Shown piece by piece: positions 58,171-64,000 of a DNA stretch of 64,000 bases; position 1 is the stretch's first letter; each line of letters starts with the position of its first letter. The notes beneath the pieces were generated by a model that was not told the DNA's origin, made no database searches, and saw only the letters and a program-made list of their open reading frames with translations. Source of the stretch: Niveispirillum cyanobacteriorum (GTDB taxonomy: Bacteria > Pseudomonadota > Alphaproteobacteria > Azospirillales > Azospirillaceae); NCBI RefSeq assembly GCF_002868735.1, contig NZ_CP025611.1, positions 2,040,501-2,104,500 on the forward strand, written 5' to 3'. Both the position numbers and the translations under genes were made by a program.

Positions 58171-58962
58171 TTACTGCCAGTCCTTCACGCCATACTTGTC
58201 CAGGATGGCCGTCAGCTGCCCGCTCTTGCGCAGCTCTGCCACCTTGGCATCAATCAGCTTGGCATAGGCGGCGCTGTTGGGATCCTTGGGCGACAAGCCG
58301 ATGGATACGCTCGTCTGCTGCCCCAGCGCGTGATAGTTGAACAGGTTGCGATAACCCTTCGATTCCAGAAGGAAGTCGATGACATTGCTGTCCTCGACCA
58401 TGGCGTCGATCTTGCCGTCGATCAGCATATTGACCAGATCCTCGGTCACATTGTCGCCCGAGACCTGCACAATGTTGGGGGAACCCTTGTTGGCGTCGAT
58501 GAAGGCGTTCACTTCCGTGCTGTAGAAGTAATCCTTGATCGATCCGAAACGCACGGCCTTCAGCGCGTCCAGGTTCGTCACCTTGAAATCCTTGGTCTCC
58601 TTGCCCTTGCGGATGACCAGGGTGGGGCGGGATGTACCAAGGCTGAGGCCTGGATAAATCATGCCCGGCGCTTCTTCCTTGGTGGCACCAACCGCACCTG
58701 TGGCGGTACCGGCGGTCACCGCGGCCAAGGCATCGGTCCAGGGCATCAGCTGGTAATCAACCTTGTGCCCTGCCGGCTCTAATGCTGCGCGTGCGATTTC
58801 GATCAAGTAGCCGGGCCGGTTGCCCGGCTCGCAGTTATAAGGGCACCAGCTATCCGCCCGCAGCTTCACCTCACCCGCCACCGCCGGCAGGGAAAGGGTC
58901 GCCACCGAAAAGGCCAATAGGGCCATCGCACCGACTCTGCCAAAAATGCGCCGCATCATCAT
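58171..58962 (-). CDS. Orphan periplasmic solute-binding protein (SBP_bac_3-like) with WCPYxC motif, second copy
   Basis: A 263-residue exported protein with a signal peptide (ALLAFSVATLSLPAVAG). Like the protein at 18227-19069 it carries DSWCPYNCEP at the start of the mature part, with a further matching segment (GYLIEIARAALEPAGHKVDY, SIKDYFYSTEVNAFID and LIDGKIDAMVED). The two are clear paralogues although about 40 kb apart. No permease or ATPase is adjacent. A good -35/-10 pair (TTGACA with TACCAC) lies upstream on the reverse strand, around 59020-58995. Ligand unknown. Confidence 0.86.
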   Translation of the reverse strand: MMMRRIFGRVGAMALLAFSVATLSLPAVAGEVKLRADSWCPYNCEPGNRPGYLIEIARAALEPAGHKVDYQLMPWTDALAAVTAGTATGAVGATKEEAPGMIYPGLSLGTSRPTLVIRKGKETKDFKVTNLDALKAVRFGSIKDYFYSTEVNAFIDANKGSPNIVQVSGDNVTEDLVNMLIDGKIDAMVEDSNVIDFLLESKGYRNLFNYHALGQQTSVSIGLSPKDPNSAAYAKLIDAKVAELRKSGQLTAILDKYGVKDWQ

Positions 58963-59187
58963 ACCCCGTTCATTCGGCTTAAAATTTAGGCATGGGTGGT
59001 AATAAGCGGGATCGGCCCTGTCAATTCATGCGACCCTGACCAAACGGATTGCAGATACGCGCGCTGGGACTGTCAAAATTCAGTCACGGAACCTTTAATC
59101 CTTTGGCTTGTTTAAAAATACCGCGGGACTAGACACGGCCCTGTCACCGCCCCACCCTTATGCACAGCAACGCGGGGAAAGCGACGC

Positions 59188-59871
59188 ATGGAACGGGTGC
59201 ACCTGTCGGTCTGCATGTCACTGGACGGCCATATCGATACTGACGCGGGTCAGCGGCTGGTGCTGTCCTCCGAGGAGGATTGCCGGGACATGCATGCGGT
59301 TCGAGCCGATTGCGATGCCATACTGGTGGGGGCAGGTACGGTCCGGCGGGATCAGCCGCGTCTGACCGTACGCTATCCAGACCTGCTGGCCGCACGGCGC
59401 GAACGCGGCATGCCCGATCATCCGGTCAAGGTGGTGGTGACGCGCGGCGGGCAAGGGCTGGAACCTGATGCAAACTTCTTTCAGCAGGGCGGCCCCGTCA
59501 TTGTTTTGTGTACAGAATCCGCCCTGCCCGACCTTCGCGCGCGGCTGTCATCGGTAGCACAGGTCGTGGGAATGGAGCAGGAGGGCGTGGCCACCATCCT
59601 GTCACGCCTGTCGGGCCTGGGTGTCCGGCGGCTGATGGTGGAAGGGGGATGTCAGGTTCTGACGCAATTCCTGGCCGCCGGTGCTTTCCACCGGCTGCGG
59701 GTGGCGGTAGCTCCCTTCATGCTGGGCCGGGCCGGCGCCCCAAGGCTGGCGGGTCCCGGGCCTTTCCTGCATGGGCCGGACAATCGTCTGCGCATCCTGT
59801 CGACACGCACGCTGGGCAATATCGCCGTGATTGATATGGAAAACCCGGACCCGAACCTTAATTACCGCTGA
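59188..59871 (+). CDS. RibD C-terminal-type reductase (dihydrofolate reductase-like)
   Basis: A 227-residue protein matching the RibD_C reductase domain without a deaminase domain. It opens with VHLSVCMSLDGHIDTDAGQRL, then AILVGAGTVRRDQPRLTVRYP with the nucleotide-binding pattern, and VRRLMVEGGCQVLTQFLAAG. Family members reduce the pyrimidine intermediate of riboflavin synthesis or act as related reductases; without other rib genes the role is open. Its 3' end overlaps a small convergent gene by 14 bases. Confidence 0.88.
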   Translation: MERVHLSVCMSLDGHIDTDAGQRLVLSSEEDCRDMHAVRADCDAILVGAGTVRRDQPRLTVRYPDLLAARRERGMPDHPVKVVVTRGGQGLEPDANFFQQGGPVIVLCTESALPDLRARLSSVAQVVGMEQEGVATILSRLSGLGVRRLMVEGGCQVLTQFLAAGAFHRLRVAVAPFMLGRAGAPRLAGPGPFLHGPDNRLRILSTRTLGNIAVIDMENPDPNLNYR

Positions 59872-60184
59872 ACGTATCGCGCAGGCGCGGCGCGTTCTGC
59901 ACCTGATCGCGCGCGGCGGAACGGTCATTGGGGCCTGTCATGGCACCACCGGCGGCAAAGACCTGATCGCCACGCGGCTGGGCCGGAAGCTCCTTGCCGA
60001 ACATGGCATGCAGGCGCTGATATTCCTTCTGATGGTATTCCTGCGCTTCCTGGAAGTCGGGCTCCCCGTTGCGCGGTGCGGTCACGATCACCTCGTCCAT
60101 CATTTCCGGCTGCGGCTTGGCATTCTGGGCGGCGGCAGTGCCGGCCAGGGCCAGAAGCAGCAGGGACAGGACAGGGATACGCAT
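59858..60184 (-). CDS. Small exported protein of unknown function
   Basis: A 108-residue protein with a signal peptide (MRIPVLSLLLLALAGTAAAQ). The mature part is short and charged (MDEVIVTAPRNGEPDFQEAQEYHQKEYQRLHAMFGKE), probably helical, with no cysteines. I do not recognise a family. In-frame ATGs upstream (60196, 60208) are alternative starts. It overlaps the end of the RibD-like gene by 14 bases tail-to-tail. Confidence 0.62.
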   Translation of the reverse strand: MRIPVLSLLLLALAGTAAAQNAKPQPEMMDEVIVTAPRNGEPDFQEAQEYHQKEYQRLHAMFGKELPAQPRGDQVFAAGGAMTGPNDRSAARDQVQNAPRLRDTFSGN

Positions 60185-60276
60185 GCAAGCAAACATGGCG
60201 GGCCTCATGATCGATAAACCCAACATATCATAAATGGGTGGCCGACGCCTTTGTTCCCACCTGCACGGAAGATGGC

Positions 60277-60843
60277 TCACTCCCACCCGCCCAGCAATGG
60301 GCGCATGCGCAGGCTTTCCTTGTTCCGCACCCGCACCTTACCATGCACATGGTCGGGCACGGCATCGCGCGGGCCGCCCACGCGCACCGGCCGTTCGGCA
60401 AAGCGGCCCAGGCTGATCATGCGGTCATAGGTGACGATGGCGGCGGCGACCGAGACATTGACGCAGAACTTGGTCGGGATCTTCACGACATGATCACAGC
60501 GGGCCAGCATGGCCGCCGACAGGTTGCCCCGTTCCGGCCCAAACACATAGGCGGCACGCAGCGGGTGGCGGAAACTAGGCAGTTCCGCCGCATCATCGGT
60601 CAGTTCGCACCCGACCAGCTGGCAGCCCTCCGGCAGGGCCATCTCTCCGATCGACCCCCAGCCATAATAGGGCACATGATCGACCCCGCCCGACGTGTCA
60701 GTGACGCGCAGTTCGTTCATGTCGACCACAGCATTCACAGAGAAGACAAAGCTGGCGCCGAACGCGTGGCCCGTCCGCATGATGGTGCCGAGATTGCCGG
60801 ATTTGCTGATGCCTTCGGCGCCGAGGGCGAAATAGCCGCGCAT
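60277..60843 (-). CDS. RNA 2'-O-methyltransferase, TrmH (SpoU) family
   Basis: A 188-residue SPOUT methyltransferase. It begins MRGYFALGAEGISKSGNLGTIMRTGHAFGASFVF, with the motif VFGPERGNLSAAML for SAM binding. The knot-forming motif VKIPTKFCVNVSVAAAIVTYDR follows, slightly divergent from the usual SLNVS. Target (tRNA or rRNA ribose) unknown. The start at 60843 is based on family alignment from memory; an ATG at 60891 would add 16 residues. It is divergent from the asparaginase gene. Confidence 0.88.
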   Translation of the reverse strand: MRGYFALGAEGISKSGNLGTIMRTGHAFGASFVFSVNAVVDMNELRVTDTSGGVDHVPYYGWGSIGEMALPEGCQLVGCELTDDAAELPSFRHPLRAAYVFGPERGNLSAAMLARCDHVVKIPTKFCVNVSVAAAIVTYDRMISLGRFAERPVRVGGPRDAVPDHVHGKVRVRNKESLRMRPLLGGWE

Positions 60844-60946
60844 GATGACCTGATGCCTGGGAATGATGGGATTTGCGGCGACTCCTTGCATGGAAAGGGC
60901 TGCCGGGGCAAGGTGCGTGCCCCCATCCCTCGCCTGCGCGCCGGTC

Positions 60947-62044
60947 ATGCCCGATCCCAACCCGCCCCATATCCACGGCCCCGGCTGTGGTCACCACCAT
61001 CACGAACTTGGCCTCACGGACGGCGTGGCGGTACGCCTGCCCGATGACAGCGCCAATCCCATCCTGATCCAGGTGACACGCGGCGGGCTGGTGGAGAGCA
61101 TCCATCGCGGCCGGGCGGTGGTGGTGGGTGCCGATGGCCATGTCCTGGCCAGTTTCGGCGATGTGAAGGCCATCACCTTCCCCCGGTCTGCCAACAAGGC
61201 GTTGCAAGCCCTGCCGCTTGTGGAAACCGGCGCCGCCGATGCCTTCGGCCTGGGCAGTGAGGAATTGGCATTGGCCTGTTCCAGCCATGATGGCGAACCG
61301 ATCCACACGACCCGCGTGGCCGCCTGGCTATCGCGTATCGGCCTGACGCAAGACCACCTGGAATGCGGCTGCCATGCCCCCTATTCCGTCCCGACCTGGG
61401 AGGCGATGCTACGCCGGGGGGAGGAACCGACGACCCTGCACAATAATTGTTCGGGCAAACATGCCGGCATGGTTACCACCGCCCTGCACAGGGGGGAGGC
61501 CATCCGTGGCTACGTGAATTATCAGCACCGGGTGCAGCAGCGTATCCTGGGCGTCATGGAGCAGGTAACGGCACAGGATTTGACGGGCGCACCCTGGGGT
61601 ATCGATGGCTGCTCCATCCCCACTATCGGTTTGCCATTGGAAGCGCTGGCCTTTGGCATGGCCCGCATGGCCGACCCCCAAGACCTGCCGTCGGCCCGTG
61701 CCGACGCGGCGCAGCGCCTGCTGGACGCCTGGGGTGCGCACCCTGAACTCGTGAGCGGGACCGAAGGGTTCGACACGCTGTTCATGCAGACGGTCGGCAG
61801 CCGCATCCTGTCCAAGGCCGGAGCAGAGGGGGTCAGTGTCGGGGTGATCCCGGAGCAAGGGATCGCCATCGCGGTGAAGATTGATGATGGCGCCAAACGG
61901 GCAGCCGGTCCCGCGATGGCCGCCGTGCTGCGCCGGCTGGGGATGCTGAGCGATGCCGACTGGGCGGCGTTACAACCACTGGTCAATCCGGCCCTGCGCA
62001 ACCGGGCAGGCGTAAAGGTAGGGGCGGTGGAGGCGGGGTTCTAA
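60947..62044 (+). CDS. Zinc-type L-asparaginase (Rhizobium ReAV-like)
   Basis: A 365-residue member of the asparaginase family typified by the inducible Rhizobium etli enzyme. Key residues are the SxxK pair in RSANKALQ, a catalytic serine in ACSSHDGEP, the zinc-ligand pattern C-x2-K in NNCSGKHAGM, and a further cysteine in DGCSIPT. The N-terminus is notable for a histidine-rich stretch, HIHGPGCGHHHH, that may bind metal. It hydrolyses asparagine to aspartate and ammonia. The start at 60947 (MPDPNPPH) is preferred. It is divergent from the RNA methyltransferase gene. Confidence 0.9.
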   Translation: MPDPNPPHIHGPGCGHHHHELGLTDGVAVRLPDDSANPILIQVTRGGLVESIHRGRAVVVGADGHVLASFGDVKAITFPRSANKALQALPLVETGAADAFGLGSEELALACSSHDGEPIHTTRVAAWLSRIGLTQDHLECGCHAPYSVPTWEAMLRRGEEPTTLHNNCSGKHAGMVTTALHRGEAIRGYVNYQHRVQQRILGVMEQVTAQDLTGAPWGIDGCSIPTIGLPLEALAFGMARMADPQDLPSARADAAQRLLDAWGAHPELVSGTEGFDTLFMQTVGSRILSKAGAEGVSVGVIPEQGIAIAVKIDDGAKRAAGPAMAAVLRRLGMLSDADWAALQPLVNPALRNRAGVKVGAVEAGF

Positions 62045-62062
62045 CCCCGCCTCCATCAGTGC

Positions 62063-63121
62063 TTACTTCCACCCAGCGCGGTCCATGATCTTCAGCGCTT
62101 CGGCATTATTCTGGCCATAGACGCTGGCGTTCAGGCTGTCGCGCTTGAAGTCGCCCCAGGCGGCGACCACCGGGTGGGATGGGATACCGGCCACCACGGG
62201 GAATTCATAGTTGGCCTCGGCGAAGATTTTCTGCGCTTCTGGGGTGGCCAGGAATTCCAGGAACTTCACGGCTGTGTCACGGTTCGGGGCGTACTTGGCG
62301 ATGCCGGCGCCGGAAATGTTCACATGCGCGCCGCGGTCCTTCTGGTTGGGGAAGAACAGGCCCACCTTCTGCGCCGCCGCCTTCTCCGTCGGGTTACTGG
62401 AATTCAGCATGCGGGCGAAATAATAGGTGTTGGAGATGGCGACATCCCCCTCACCCGCCGCCACGGCCTTGATCTGGTCGATATCGCCGCCCTGCGGCTT
62501 GCGCGCGAAATTGGCGGCCATGCCCTTGGCCCAGGCTTCGGTCTTCTCCGCGCCATGGGCGGCCAGGATCGAACCGGTCAGCGACTGGTTATAGACATTG
62601 GTGGAAGACCGGACCAGCAGGCGGCCCTTCCATTTCGGATCAGCCAGATCCTCATAGGTCGACAGGTCCGACGGCTTCACGCTGTCCTTGTTATAGATGA
62701 TGACGCGGGCCCGCGCCGACAGGCCGAACCAATAGCCATCCTTCTCCCGATATTCCGCCGGTACCGCCTTCTCCAGCACAGCACTCTTCACCGGCTGCAA
62801 TACCCCGGCATCCTGTGCCCGCCACAAACGGCCTGCATCCACGGCCAGCAGGACGTCGGCGGGGCTGTTACGCCCTTCGGCCTTCAGGCGCTCGATCAGT
62901 TCATCATCCTTGCCTTCGATGACATTGATCTGAATGCCCGTCTCCTTCTCAAACGCGGCATAGAGCAGCTTGTCGGCATCGTAATGGCGAGACGAATAGA
63001 TATTCACCTCTGCCGCGCCCGCGGCCAGGGTCGGCAGCGACAGCAGTGCGGCGCCCAGGCCGACGCAAGCCGCCTGGCGGGTCAGGGTGCGCAGCAGGGT
63101 ACGGCGGGCGAACATCTTCAT
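62063..63121 (-). CDS. Fe(3+) ABC transporter substrate-binding protein (FutA/FbpA-like)
   Basis: A protein of about 352 residues with a signal peptide (TRQAACVGLGAALLSLPTLAAGA). The mature start EVNIYSSRHYDADKLLYAAFEKETG and the tyrosine pair in AISNTYYFARML, plus ERLKAEGRNSPADVLLAVD, match the ferric-iron-binding family. It would deliver iron to an inner-membrane ABC permease, which is not adjacent. The start at 63121 has AGGAG 6 bases upstream. Its promoter carries a Fur-like box, so it is probably repressed by iron. Confidence 0.92.
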   Translation of the reverse strand: MKMFARRTLLRTLTRQAACVGLGAALLSLPTLAAGAAEVNIYSSRHYDADKLLYAAFEKETGIQINVIEGKDDELIERLKAEGRNSPADVLLAVDAGRLWRAQDAGVLQPVKSAVLEKAVPAEYREKDGYWFGLSARARVIIYNKDSVKPSDLSTYEDLADPKWKGRLLVRSSTNVYNQSLTGSILAAHGAEKTEAWAKGMAANFARKPQGGDIDQIKAVAAGEGDVAISNTYYFARMLNSSNPTEKAAAQKVGLFFPNQKDRGAHVNISGAGIAKYAPNRDTAVKFLEFLATPEAQKIFAEANYEFPVVAGIPSHPVVAAWGDFKRDSLNASVYGQNNAEALKIMDRAGWK

Positions 63122-63168
63122 CATCGGCTCCTGGTATGGCTGGGCCATCGGCGGTTAAATCCGCCCGA

Positions 63169-63221
63169 TATGTCGGCCCGCCTCCGCCACCTGTCAAGAT
63201 GCCAATGAGAGCGATTCGCAA
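63169..63221 (-). promoter_or_regulatory. Iron-regulated promoter with Fur-like box
   Basis: On the reverse strand TTGCGAATCGCTCTCATT (63221-63204) resembles Fur boxes. It is followed by TTGACA (63197-63192), a 17-base spacer and GACATA (63174-63169). The box lies just upstream of the -35. Confidence 0.6.
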
Positions 63222-63360
63222 ATCAAGTGGAATGTCGGCGTGGGGTGACCATCGCATACCTCTGTATGGCACTGAAATAATTGATTAATTCCCTCTGCGA
63301 CAGCTTGCCGCGCCTTGACGGAAACCATACTCTGCGGTTGCAACCAATCGGGGGGATGAA

Positions 63361-64000
63361 TTGACCAGCCTGCCTTTGAGCGACGAACCCACCACGCCCG
63401 GCAGCGACGGGACGCCACCCAGCAGCGACTGGCTGCAAGTGAATATCGACCGGGGTTCCCTGATCGCGCTGCTGCTGCTGAACACCTTCCTGACAATCAT
63501 CACGCTGGGCATTTACCGGTTCTGGGGCCGCACCAAGGTGCGCCAGCGCCTGTGGTCCGCCGTCACCCTGCGCGGCGACCGGCTCACCTATACCGGTACC
63601 GGCAAGGAACTGTTTGTGGGCTTTCTGGTGGCGCTGGTCGTGCTCTTGCCGTTCATGGGCATTGTTGTGCTGCTGAACAGCCTGATCCCGCCGACGGCAT
63701 TTTTGCAGCATCTGGCGATGCAGGTCGCCATCGGCCTGGGTGCCGGTCTGCTGGGCCTGATGGCGCTTTATTTCGCCCGCCGCTACCTGCTGACCCGAAC
63801 GCAATGGCGGGGAATCCATGGTGGGCAGGATCAGGTGTTGGGCCCGTACATGGCGGTGCATCTGAAAGCCTATATCCCTTCCCTGCTGACCGGCGGTTTG
63901 ATCCAGCCCTGGGCGGACGCCAAGACCTACAATTACCGGCAAAGCATCAGTTGGTTTGGGACGGCCCGTTTTGGTGCTGCCGCAAAGCCGGATGCGCTAT
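63361..64000 (+). CDS. DUF898 (YjgN-like) membrane protein, 5' part
   Basis: The gene runs off the right edge; 213 codons are visible. It starts with TTG at 63361, preceded by GGGGG; an ATG five bases earlier is followed by a stop two codons on (ATGAATTGA) and cannot be the start. After a Pro/Ser/Asp-rich leader of about 25 residues comes a membrane-associated pattern (LIALLLLNTFLTIITLGIYRFWGRTKVRQRLWSAVTL). RGDRLTYTGTGKELFVGFLVAL and two more hydrophobic spans follow. This matches the DUF898/YjgN family, of unknown function. Confidence 0.88.
   Translation, partial: MTSLPLSDEPTTPGSDGTPPSSDWLQVNIDRGSLIALLLLNTFLTIITLGIYRFWGRTKVRQRLWSAVTLRGDRLTYTGTGKELFVGFLVALVVLLPFMGIVVLLNSLIPPTAFLQHLAMQVAIGLGAGLLGLMALYFARRYLLTRTQWRGIHGGQDQVLGPYMAVHLKAYIPSLLTGGLIQPWADAKTYNYRQSISWFGTARFGAAAKPDAL

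Overview
The window is a GC-rich (roughly 65%) gene-dense stretch that reads as an alphaproteobacterial chromosome. Rhodospirillales, probably Azospirillaceae, is the best guess. This rests on split gcvPA/gcvPB behind a tandem glycine riboswitch, the hrcA-grpE // rph-rdgB divergent block, dsbA genes ahead of smc, and general protein style. I found no tRNA, rRNA, phage, transposase or CRISPR array.

Layout. 1-3.4 kb: end of a dipeptide/oligopeptide ABC ATPase pair, then a Cache/HAMP/PAS chemoreceptor. 3.4-9.7 kb: a TerC protein, a secreted small protein, the OxyR/AhpC/AhpD peroxide-defence group, a DciA-like protein head-to-head with MutY, and a DUF1194 protein. 9.7-13.3 kb: a second TerC protein, a core-type glycosyltransferase, IspH and a lipoprotein. 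13.3-18.1 kb: glycine cleavage operon gcvT-gcvH-gcvPA-gcvPB under a tandem glycine riboswitch. 18.2-23.2 kb: an orphan periplasmic binding protein, a small methyltransferase, an aminotransferase, and a reverse-strand cluster with a phosphatase, HemF and TrmL.

23.4-28 kb: rpmB, a YhhQ-type transporter, a RelE/ParE-type toxin-antitoxin pair, tRNA-guanine transglycosylase and a diguanylate cyclase. The transglycosylase resembles the queuine-using chlamydial type more than the E. coli type, so YhhQ plus Tgt may form a queuine-salvage pair. 28-33.5 kb: secreted, flagellar-rod-like and TorF porin proteins; ornithine decarboxylase with a long leader carrying a 36-codon peptide gene; a candidate rod-shaped RNA; ccmAB. 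33.7-37.5 kb: M23 peptidase with bactofilin, then an ECF sigma/anti-sigma/metal-sensor-like operon.

37.7-42.7 kb: a candidate folded RNA facing the znuCB operon, znuA across a Zur-like divergent promoter, dapB, a ModE-like regulator and a third TerC protein. 42.9-52 kb: tandem peptide-binding proteins, two DsbA-like proteins, an AAC(3)-type acetyltransferase and smc. 52-64 kb: MarC, GrpE, HrcA, RNase PH, RdgB, a VOC protein, an MFS transporter, a second orphan binding protein, a RibD-C reductase, an RNA methyltransferase, a zinc-type asparaginase, a Fur-box-preceded iron-binding protein and a truncated DUF898 membrane protein.

Most of the window is core metabolism and stress response. The points that stand out are three apparent RNA elements (two between 31.4 and 32.05 kb, one at 37.7 kb), the divergent Tgt with YhhQ, a compound palindromic element at 27.8 kb, and two lone binding proteins with a WCPYxC signature.
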